From Bacteroidota bacterium (lineage in GTDB: Bacteria; Bacteroidota; Bacteroidia; Chitinophagales; Chitinophagaceae): 46,987 nt of DNA. Position 1 is the stretch's first letter; each line of letters starts with the position of its first letter. The stretch covers positions 1-46,987 of the forward strand of contig JAKQEA010000187.1 of the NCBI GenBank assembly GCA_029558715.1, given 5' to 3'. Below are positions 8,780-15,070 of the stretch, one piece after another. Made by a program: the position numbers and the translations under genes. The notes under the pieces were generated by a model. That model was not told the DNA's origin. It searched no databases and saw only the letters and a program-made list of their open reading frames with translations.

Positions 8780-9463
8780 ATGATCCCCGCAATTATCTAT
8801 TTACTGTTAAGAAAATACAGGATTTCTCATCCGGACAAAGCACAAAAAATCTTTAGCGGAGTAAAGAAATTCAGCCAGGTCATCCTGCTAATCGTACTAT
8901 TTCTTGCTGTTCCGCAAATTGCCGGTTCACAGAACCACACATTGGAATATGTTATTAAACGAAAAGGCTGCAATGTGGGTTCCCTGTATTTTACCCAACA
9001 AATTGCCGGGAGTAAGCTACTACTGAAACTGGAGTCAGAAGTTAAAACCCGGATGATCTTTTTATTTACTGCCAGGGCGAAGGAAGAGAGTATTTATGAA
9101 AACGGCATCATGACCTGGTCAAGCATTTACAGGAAATTGAATGGGAATGAAAAAGTCAACAAGAAGACAAGCCTGTCTGGCAAAAATTATATTATCAGCC
9201 ACGGCTCAAGGTCCGAGTCCCTGAACAATTATCCTATTCAATATAATATGATTTGTCTGTATACCAAAGAACCGGTAGGTATCAAAACTGTGTATTCCGA
9301 CAATTTTGAACGATTTATCAATATAGAGATCATGGCCGCACACCACTATAAAATCAGGTTTCCGGATGGCAATTACAATGAATATTTCTATGTCAATGGC
9401 ATTTGTACAAAGATAAAAGTGAATCATTCCTTGTATAGTGCCATCATTGAACTCAAATCATAA
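8780..9463 (+). CDS. Exported protein, possibly DUF6134-like
   Basis: A 227-residue protein with an N-terminal hydrophobic segment at about 33-50 (VILLIVLFLAVPQIAGS), preceded by a long basic stretch. It is either an unusually long signal peptide or an anchor. The mature part is beta-rich and starts HTLEYVIKRKGCNVGSLYF, a pattern like the DUF6134-type exported proteins (a backbone-conserved K-G-x-x-V-G turn followed by alternating strands). I am not certain of the family name. It lies 30 bases after the TonB receptor and ends 4 bases before the likely start of the membrane protein, so it belongs to the same operon. A periplasmic binding or lipocalin-like accessory role is possible but not shown. 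Confidence 0.5.
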   Translation: MIPAIIYLLLRKYRISHPDKAQKIFSGVKKFSQVILLIVLFLAVPQIAGSQNHTLEYVIKRKGCNVGSLYFTQQIAGSKLLLKLESEVKTRMIFLFTARAKEESIYENGIMTWSSIYRKLNGNEKVNKKTSLSGKNYIISHGSRSESLNNYPIQYNMICLYTKEPVGIKTVYSDNFERFINIEIMAAHHYKIRFPDGNYNEYFYVNGICTKIKVNHSLYSAIIELKS

Positions 9464-9467
9464 TGCA

Positions 9468-10154
9468 ATGCCCGCCTTAAGCATCATATTAATGATATTT
9501 CTGTGCTTTCCCTTTCTGATAACCACTGACGCATGGGCTAAATCCCAAAGAAGCCGCAGTTTGGCTGATATACTGGCAGGAAGAGGAAAGATAAGTGCAT
9601 TAAACAGCAAATATTTAACCTGTAGCATTGCTTTTATGTGTGGATGCCTGTTTTACACACTAATGCCTGGCAATGACACACTGATCTTTGAGCCAGTGTG
9701 GAATAATCCATATTCATATCTCAGTATTGCTTTCACAGTTGCAGCATTGGTAGTTGGTTACACGGCAGCCGTAAATATTGCAAAAAAACAGGTCTTTTTT
9801 TTATCCGGCTATGTAGTGAGAGTACTGCCGGTTTTCATTTATTTGTTGCTACGAATAGTATTTCTATTTCTATATGAGTGTTTCTTTCGGGGTATATTAT
9901 TATTCACTTTCGTGGACACATTAGGTGTTTCCTTTACCATTTCTCTTAATATAGCACTCTACACACTTGCCCATGCTTATAGCAGCAAGGAAGAGTTCTT
10001 CGGGGCTATTCCGTTTGGTTTATTGCTTTGCGCAATCACCTTACTGCACCATTCTGTTTGGCCCGCTATCATCATTCACCTGGCATTGGCTATGAGTTAT
10101 GAAATAAAACTGGTTGTAATTAGTAATTCAACAATTAAATCAAAGAGACTATGA
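9468..10154 (+). CDS. CPBP-type membrane protein (Rce1/Abi family), altered active-site motif
   Basis: About 228 residues with six or seven hydrophobic segments. The C-terminal half shows the three CPBP intramembrane-protease motifs in order: YECFFRG, LYTLAHAYSS and IIIHLALAM. In typical members the first motif is E-E-x-x-x-R-G. Here the first of the two glutamates is Tyr, which should weaken or abolish glutamate-type proteolysis, while the two later His residues remain. A GTG start at 9438 would overlap the previous gene. ATG 9468 lies 4 bases after that gene's stop and starts directly with the first membrane segment, so I prefer it. The stop overlaps the next start (ATGA), indicating translational coupling. 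Confidence 0.65.
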   Translation: MPALSIILMIFLCFPFLITTDAWAKSQRSRSLADILAGRGKISALNSKYLTCSIAFMCGCLFYTLMPGNDTLIFEPVWNNPYSYLSIAFTVAALVVGYTAAVNIAKKQVFFLSGYVVRVLPVFIYLLLRIVFLFLYECFFRGILLFTFVDTLGVSFTISLNIALYTLAHAYSSKEEFFGAIPFGLLLCAITLLHHSVWPAIIIHLALAMSYEIKLVVISNSTIKSKRL

Positions 10155-11143
10155 AAATCATGATAACAGGTGCCACCGGGTATATCGGGCATAAACTGGC
10201 CCTGGCAGCCGCCAAGAGAAACTATATTGTTCATGTTTTAGTAAGAGATATTCAATCAAAGTTTCTTCCTGTACACCCCAATATTGTCCCTTTCAAAGGG
10301 GATATTACAGAAAAAGAAACTGTTGAAGAAGCTATGGCAGGATGTGAAAAAGTGATTCATGCAGCGGCTATTGCAAAATTTACCGACAAGGACAATTCTG
10401 TTTTTTACCAGGTTAATGTAGGGGGTACAAAAAATGTACTGGATACAGCATTGAAATTTGGTATAAAGAAATTAGTATTTACCAGTACAGGAGCTGTATT
10501 AGGGCCTTCGGGAAAAAATCCTGTTTGCGAGAATGACCCCCGGACAATAGCTTTTGAAAATGACTATGAAATATCAAAACACTGGGCTGAGCAAATAGTG
10601 AAAGAATATGCCCGAAAAGGTTTATTTGCCATTATTGTGGCAGCACCCAGAGTATATGGACCCGGTTTGTCAGTGAATGGTAATGTCTTCGGTCGCCTGA
10701 TCGGTAATGTTCTGTCATCGGGCCTTGCGTTTATGCCTGCTGACAAAGAAGTAGTTGCGAACTATGCATTTATTGATGATGTGGTAGAGGGTCATTTCCT
10801 GGCCATGGAGAAAGGATTGGGTGGTGAAAAATATATACTCGGGGGTGAAAATATTTCGTATAGCATTTTTTTTAACAGTATCAGGAAGAATGCCGGGAAA
10901 AAAATTCAGATCATTACAATACCGGCTTTCCTGCTAAAAGTATTCAGCTTATTCTATATGATGATAACAAAGCTGAGAGGAAAAGAAACTAATATTTCTC
11001 CAAAGGTTATTCAACGAATCCTGCAAAACCGGGCATTAAGCTGTGACAAAGCCATTAAGCAATTAGGATATACTATCACTCCTTTTTCCGAAGGTATCAG
11101 GCAAACCATTCTCCATCTCAAAAATAAAAGTTATGGCTTGTAA
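10151..11143 (+). CDS. NAD-dependent epimerase/dehydratase family protein
   Basis: A 330-residue extended short-chain dehydrogenase. The Rossmann motif GATGYIG is at residues 7-13, VIHAAA follows at about 68-73, and the catalytic Tyr139-x3-Lys143 lies in the DYEISKHW segment. The C-terminal third contains a hydrophobic stretch (about 255-275, FLLKVFSLFYMMI) found in members that act on lipophilic substrates such as sterol-type or dihydroflavonol-like compounds, and less often in sugar-nucleotide epimerases. Its start overlaps the preceding stop by 4 bases, and its end overlaps the following SDR start by 11 bases. It may work on the compound brought in by the TonB receptor; the substrate is unknown. 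Confidence 0.75.
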   Translation: MKIMITGATGYIGHKLALAAAKRNYIVHVLVRDIQSKFLPVHPNIVPFKGDITEKETVEEAMAGCEKVIHAAAIAKFTDKDNSVFYQVNVGGTKNVLDTALKFGIKKLVFTSTGAVLGPSGKNPVCENDPRTIAFENDYEISKHWAEQIVKEYARKGLFAIIVAAPRVYGPGLSVNGNVFGRLIGNVLSSGLAFMPADKEVVANYAFIDDVVEGHFLAMEKGLGGEKYILGGENISYSIFFNSIRKNAGKKIQIITIPAFLLKVFSLFYMMITKLRGKETNISPKVIQRILQNRALSCDKAIKQLGYTITPFSEGIRQTILHLKNKSYGL

Positions 11144-11990
11144 ATATTATACGCTGATTACAGGCGCCAGTGAAGGTTTTGGCAAGGCGCTTTCGGTGGA
11201 ATGCGCAAAACGAAAAATGAACCTGATACTGGTCGCATTACCAGGCGAAGAGTTATACAACCTGGGCCGCTATATCGAAAAGGAATTTAAGGTTCATACT
11301 ATCTGTCTTCCCCATGACCTGGCTAACAAAGAAGAGTGTGATCAGCTCTACCATGAAGTAAAAAGAACAGGAGTTAAAGTAAACATGCTTTTCAATAATG
11401 CCGGTACTGGTGGTACTCATTTGTTCAAAGAGAAGGATGCTGGTTACTATCGCCGTCAGATAGAACTCAATATTATTACTCCGACTTTGCTGACACATTT
11501 ATTCATGGAAACTCTTCAGCAAAATAGCCCTTCATATATTCTAAATGTTAGCAGCCTTGCTGGTTTTATCAACCTTCCGCTAAAGCAGGTATATGGCGGC
11601 ACCAAATCGTATATCCTTTCATTCTCTAAAAGCCTTGGGCAGGAGCTAAAGGAAAAAAACATTAATGTCAGCATTGTTTGCCCCGGCGGTATGAATACAA
11701 CATTGGCATTGACATTACATAATCGAAGCCTGAATGGCATCGGACGCTGGTCTATTATGAACCCCGAAGATGTGGCAAGAATTACGATAGAAAGTCTCCT
11801 GCAGAATAAGGAAGTGATTATACCCGGCTTCTGGAACCGTATTTTTTTAGTACTTAACAGGCTATTGCCCGAAAAATTGAAAAGAATACTATTGAAGCTG
11901 CACACCAGGCGCTACCATTCTTTTGCTAAAAATAAAACCGCAACAGAAGGTAATTATGGTATTAGAAATATATATCCTGCAACGAATTAA
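11133..11990 (+). CDS. SDR family NAD(P)-dependent oxidoreductase
   Basis: A 285-residue classical short-chain dehydrogenase. It has the cofactor motif TGASEGFG (10-17), NNAG (88-91), Ser140/141, and Tyr154-x3-Lys158. After the catalytic core it has a C-terminal extension (about 225-285) with a hydrophobic, basic helix (NRIFLVLNRLLPEKLKRILL), like microsomal 17-beta-hydroxysteroid or acyl-type dehydrogenases that sit at membranes. This points to a lipophilic substrate, in line with the adjacent epimerase-like enzyme, but it is only inference. The start lies inside the preceding gene (11-base overlap). It is the last enzyme gene of the TonB-receptor unit. Confidence 0.8.
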   Translation: MACKYYTLITGASEGFGKALSVECAKRKMNLILVALPGEELYNLGRYIEKEFKVHTICLPHDLANKEECDQLYHEVKRTGVKVNMLFNNAGTGGTHLFKEKDAGYYRRQIELNIITPTLLTHLFMETLQQNSPSYILNVSSLAGFINLPLKQVYGGTKSYILSFSKSLGQELKEKNINVSIVCPGGMNTTLALTLHNRSLNGIGRWSIMNPEDVARITIESLLQNKEVIIPGFWNRIFLVLNRLLPEKLKRILLKLHTRRYHSFAKNKTATEGNYGIRNIYPATN

Positions 11991-12000
11991 ACAACAAAGT

Positions 12001-12543
12001 ATGAAAGCAATTTGCATGTCTCCTTTTTTAATAGCTGTATGCTACCTGTTAATAGCGGTAGGCTGCAAAAAAGATAACCCTCAGTCTGAACTGGTAACCG
12101 TAAACGGTCAAACCTTTGGTTGCCGGGTAAATGGCAAACCCTTTATTGCCGATAAATGGGATTTTGGGAATAATATTCCGCCTATAAGAATAAGATTTAG
12201 ATATAGCCCAGTGCTACAAACTAATACTTTGCAAGTATTGGCAGAAAAGGAAAACCAATTGATTGAACTGTGGGTTAATAGCCCAGTTACTGTTGGAATT
12301 AAAAATTTAATATCTAATACATTGAGTCATCCAACAATAGTTAACCCCTTAGATTATGGGTCATACGAAACTTTTAGCCCTTTTAGGGAATATATAACTA
12401 ATAATATAGCTGGTGGTCATATAAATATTCTAGTTGCTGATACGATTAATCAAAAAGTAGAGGGAACATTTGAATTCACCGGAACTGATAGAACTACCGG
12501 TGAAAAGGTAACTGTTACTAACGGATATTTTAAAAAATTTTAA
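12001..12543 (+). CDS. DUF6252-like lipoprotein (tandem copy 1)
   Basis: A 180-residue lipoprotein. The likely start is ATG 12001, giving the signal MKAICMSPFLIAVCYLLIAV and lipobox Cys22 (V-G-C-K-K-D). Upstream in-frame starts would overlap the SDR gene and leave no clean signal peptide. The mature protein begins with ELVTVNGQTFGCRVNGKPF and ends with EGTFEFTGTDRTTGEKVTVT, the strand pattern of small Bacteroidota lipoproteins that I associate with DUF6252; the family label is tentative. The downstream neighbour is a paralogue. A 56-base block just after the lipobox is nearly identical between the two, while the rest is clearly diverged. It starts 10 bases after the SDR gene and may be read with it. 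Confidence 0.6.
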   Translation: MKAICMSPFLIAVCYLLIAVGCKKDNPQSELVTVNGQTFGCRVNGKPFIADKWDFGNNIPPIRIRFRYSPVLQTNTLQVLAEKENQLIELWVNSPVTVGIKNLISNTLSHPTIVNPLDYGSYETFSPFREYITNNIAGGHINILVADTINQKVEGTFEFTGTDRTTGEKVTVTNGYFKKF

Positions 12544-12563
12544 CGCCATTTAAAATATGTAAT

Positions 12564-13106
12564 ATGAAAAAGATGCCAGTTGTACAGTTTTGTATTATCA
12601 CAGTGGTAAGTTTATCATCTTTTTCCTGTAAAAAAGATAACCCTCAGTCTGAACTGGTAACCGTAAACGGCCAAACCTTTGGTTGTAGGTTAGACGGTAT
12701 TCCTTTTATTTCTGATTTGTGGGATTATGGAAACAATATTCCTCCTGTAAGAGTGGATTTTTGGTATAGCCCGGTTTTAAGAACCATGGAAGTTCAAATA
12801 ATTGGGAAAAAAGGAAATCAATATATTGAAGTTTGGCTTGCAAGTCCCGTAATAGCTGGAAGAACTCTCTTAAGGGCAACGACTTTACCTTCTCCGACTA
12901 TAGCACATCCTCCTAATTATGGGCTTTATCAAATAATATCGCCTAATCAAACATTTATTACTAACTCAAACATCGGAGGTTTTGTAGACATCCTGAGTGT
13001 GGACACCGTGACACAAAAAATTGAAGGAAGATTTGAGTTTATCGGAACTGATCAGATAACAGGAAAAATCGCAACTATAACAAACGGATATTTTAAAAAA
13101 ATTTAA
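12564..13106 (+). CDS. DUF6252-like lipoprotein (tandem copy 2)
   Basis: A 180-residue paralogue of the preceding gene, 20 bases downstream. The signal MKKMPVVQFCIITVVSLSSFS leads to lipobox Cys22 (S-F-S-C-K-K-D), and the same SELVTVNGQTFGC block follows. The C terminus repeats the EGRFEFIGTDQITGK...ITNGYFKK ending. Overall it looks like a small beta-sandwich anchored in the outer membrane or facing the surface. The function is unknown. The very high DNA identity of the block after the signal (12630-12685 against 12067-12122) stands out against the divergence elsewhere. Confidence 0.6.
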   Translation: MKKMPVVQFCIITVVSLSSFSCKKDNPQSELVTVNGQTFGCRLDGIPFISDLWDYGNNIPPVRVDFWYSPVLRTMEVQIIGKKGNQYIEVWLASPVIAGRTLLRATTLPSPTIAHPPNYGLYQIISPNQTFITNSNIGGFVDILSVDTVTQKIEGRFEFIGTDQITGKIATITNGYFKKI

Positions 13107-13174
13107 TGCTGATTAACCAATTTGCCGATGGCATTGAAATATTCCCTCTTTATATAAAACACTAAAAAAACATC

Positions 13175-13924
13175 ATGAGAAAAATCTCCACCTGGGCAAA
13201 AGCCCACAAATGGCCCGCAAGAATTATCCTTGTCCTTAGTTTATTGCTCCTGAATATAACAGGGATTCTAACCGGCTATTTGCTTAAAGACTTGTCAGTT
13301 ATTATTCCCGGTTCCGTCCTCTTATTAACTATTCTTATCTATGTATGGGCCATGTTATCTTACCCGGCCAGGTCCACCAGGTCCGGGTATGCTCCCGGCC
13401 GGTATTATACAAAGCAAAAAACAAGGGATTTTATTCTGGCGGGAACAGCTTTTATACTATTTGCATGTATCAGTAATAACAATAAGCTTGTTTCTGCTTC
13501 TTTCCTGTCATTGCAAGCGGCAACAAATGCACATCCACCCGACAGCCAGGGCAGGGCTTATAAACCTGTCTGGAAATTCTCCGCTTCAATGAAAGATGAA
13601 AATGGTAAAATGCTGAAATGGAAAGAAAGAAAAAAATTACTCAAAGAGCAGATCAGGGGGATCAAAAAATCCAATGAGCTGAGTAAGGGAGAAAAAGTTG
13701 CCCTTACCATACTGGCTGTACTGGCAGCTCTTGGTCTTTTATTCCTCGTAGCATCACTGGCCTGCAATCTGTCCTGCAGCGGATCAGATGCGGGGGCCGT
13801 TATTGTTGGCCTGGGTGGAGGAGCACTGGTTATTGTATTGCTGGTAGTTGTCATAAGAGCCATTTACAATAAGAAAAGAAAGGAGCTCCGAAAGCAGGAA
13901 AAGGAGGCAGCCACTGGAGGCTAG
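13175..13924 (+). CDS. Unrecognised membrane protein
   Basis: A 249-residue protein of no family that I recognise. Two hydrophobic segments lie at about 17-38 and 42-65, a third at about 88-105 (DFILAGTAFILFACIS), and two more near the C terminus (about 178-200 and 208-232). Between the third and fourth is a charged, Lys-rich loop of about 70 residues (KWKERKKLLKEQIRGIKKSNELSKGEK). The C-terminal tail is strongly basic (KKRKELRKQEK), so it probably faces the cytoplasm. It follows the lipoprotein pair by 68 bases. No conserved catalytic motif is visible. Confidence 0.55.
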   Translation: MRKISTWAKAHKWPARIILVLSLLLLNITGILTGYLLKDLSVIIPGSVLLLTILIYVWAMLSYPARSTRSGYAPGRYYTKQKTRDFILAGTAFILFACISNNNKLVSASFLSLQAATNAHPPDSQGRAYKPVWKFSASMKDENGKMLKWKERKKLLKEQIRGIKKSNELSKGEKVALTILAVLAALGLLFLVASLACNLSCSGSDAGAVIVGLGGGALVIVLLVVVIRAIYNKKRKELRKQEKEAATGG

Positions 13925-13933
13925 ACAGGTTTC

Positions 13934-13949
13934 AAGGCAAAATTCAGTT
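13934..13949 (+). promoter_or_regulatory. 16-base box shared with 5898-5913
   Basis: Identical copy of AAGGCAAAATTCAGTT, starting 10 bases after the stop of the membrane-protein gene. Both copies precede genes with the conserved leader motif. The role is unknown. Confidence 0.4.
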
Positions 13950-13996
13950 TACCTTACCCGGAGGATTTAAAAAAAACGATCCTCTACATCCGGAAT

Positions 13997-14080
13997 CCCC
14001 AAAATTCATTGATAAAATGGGTTTTGGGGGTCTGTTTTATATGCCAAAATTGCTGATTTTCACCTGTTTTAGCCCCAAAA
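13997..14080 (+). repeat. CCCCAAAA-TTTTGGGG-CCCCAAAA alternative hairpins
   Basis: CCCCAAAA occurs at 13997-14004 and 14073-14080, and its reverse complement TTTTGGGG lies between them at 14022-14029. The middle arm can pair with either outer arm but not both. The first pairing, followed by TCTGTTTTAT, could end transcription of the upstream gene. Confidence 0.4.
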
Positions 14081-14131
14081 TAATCCTGCATGAACTTTTA
14101 AGGTAATAGCGGAAGATTTGAGAAACTAAAA

Positions 14132-14139
14132 TATCTTTG
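14132..14139 (+). promoter_or_regulatory. -7 promoter box (TATCTTTG)
   Basis: A perfect match to the Bacteroidota -7 consensus TAnnTTTG. The -33 TTG is not at the usual distance: the nearest one (14118-14120) is only 11 bases away, so the promoter may need an activator. Transcription from here would give a leader of about 150 bases carrying the conserved motif at 14207-14274. Confidence 0.4.
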
Positions 14140-14206
14140 CGCCGAAACAATCAAACCGGTAAATTCATATCTTAGAATTGATTTACTGATTGTTAAAGGA
14201 TAAGAT

Positions 14207-14274
14207 GGGAGAAATCCGGAAAATCCCCAGGAGAAAAGAGTACGGCGCCGATACCGAAAAGCGATAAGAGTAGG
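14207..14274 (+). promoter_or_regulatory. Conserved structured leader motif, copy 2
   Basis: Same four blocks as at 5952-6012: CCGGAAAATCC (14216-14226), AGAGTACGGCGCC (14237-14249), CCGAAAAGCGA (14254-14264) and GAGTAGG (14268-14274). Inter-block spacings are 10, 4 and 3, against 5, 3 and 3 in copy 1. GGGA (14207-14210) pairs with TCCC (14224-14227), replacing AGGA/TCCT of the other copy. The motif ends 18 bases before the ATG of the beta-barrel gene. Confidence 0.6.
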
Positions 14275-14292
14275 TGAACCAAAAAAACTGTT

Positions 14293-14961
14293 ATGAAAAA
14301 AGTGCTATTCATTTTGGCTGTTTCTGTTCTTTGCCTGCAAATAGATGGCTTTTCCCAAAAAACAAGAGTAGGTGTTGCCGCCGGAATTACATCCGCTAAT
14401 ATGTATGGAGAAATTGGTGGCGAAAAAATACAAGATGACAGCAAAACTGGAATCACTTTTGGGATGATACTTGATGCCCCACTCGGTAAAAGTAAAATTA
14501 GCTTCCAGCCAGGCTTACATTATGTACAAAAAGGAAGATCACTGGTAAAAACCAATTCTCAAAAAGATTGGATTGCTCTCCGTTATGCTGAACTGCAGGC
14601 AAATTTCCTGTTTAATACCGGCGGCGAAAAAGGAAATTTCTTTATCGGCGGAGGACCTGCTGTTGCACTTGATTTCCCATCAGCCAGGATTTCAAAAACC
14701 TTAGTAAGAGATCCTGATGAACCAGACTACTGGTTAAGGGCGGAAACAAATATCAACTTTGGCAAGGAGTCAAACTCTGATTTCAAAGGATTGGACTATG
14801 GCGCTAACCTCGTAACCGGTTACCGCCTGAAGAATGGCTTCTCTCTTGCTGTTAACTATACTATCGGTATTAGAAACCTTGTTCCGGTTGAGAATGGCAG
14901 TGATGAAATCAGGAATCATTGTTTTGGTATCCGTTTGGGCTACCTGGTCAATAACAAGTAG
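14293..14961 (+). CDS. Outer membrane beta-barrel (porin-family) protein
   Basis: A 222-residue exported protein. The signal peptide (1-22) ends QIDGFSQ, and residues 23 onward form short amphipathic strands with the pattern of the PorT-like beta-barrel family of Bacteroidota (RVGVAAGITSANMYGE, SFQPGLHYVQKG, FGIRLGYLVNNK). The barrel is probably of 8-10 strands. It carries the same leader motif as the TonB-receptor operon, so the two may belong to one regulon. A clear terminator follows at 14981-15011 before lysS. The exact role (adhesion, pore or envelope assembly) cannot be read from the sequence. Confidence 0.75.
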   Translation: MKKVLFILAVSVLCLQIDGFSQKTRVGVAAGITSANMYGEIGGEKIQDDSKTGITFGMILDAPLGKSKISFQPGLHYVQKGRSLVKTNSQKDWIALRYAELQANFLFNTGGEKGNFFIGGGPAVALDFPSARISKTLVRDPDEPDYWLRAETNINFGKESNSDFKGLDYGANLVTGYRLKNGFSLAVNYTIGIRNLVPVENGSDEIRNHCFGIRLGYLVNNK

Positions 14962-14980
14962 TAATAACTTTATATATTCA

Positions 14981-15011
14981 AAAAGCCTCCCCTTCTTCCG
15001 GGAGGCTTTTT
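14981..15011 (+). terminator. Rho-independent terminator after the beta-barrel gene
   Basis: The stem AAAAGCCTCCC (14981-14991) pairs with GGGAGGCTTTT (15000-15010) around an 8-base loop and is followed by T residues. It separates the porin-like gene from lysS. Confidence 0.85.
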
Positions 15012-15070
15012 GTCTTTGTACCCTTAAAGCTAACCAGTACCTTTGCCGCTTCAAATTATCATTACTATTC

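Larger units (their letters stand above)
13925..14292. other. 368-base intergenic region with hairpins and leader motif
   Basis: From left to right it holds the 16-base shared box (13934-13949), an inverted repeat GAGGAT/ATCCTC (13961-13966 with 13979-13984), a CCCCAAAA / TTTTGGGG / CCCCAAAA set that allows two alternative hairpins (13997-14080), a perfect -7 box TATCTTTG (14132-14139), and the second copy of the conserved leader (14207-14274). No coding frame with convincing features was seen. Confidence 0.6.

Noticed and set aside
14834-15070. N-terminal extension of LysS by 79 residues
   Set aside because: The extension overlaps the preceding gene and its terminator and is not family-like. 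ATG 15071 gives a normal synthetase.
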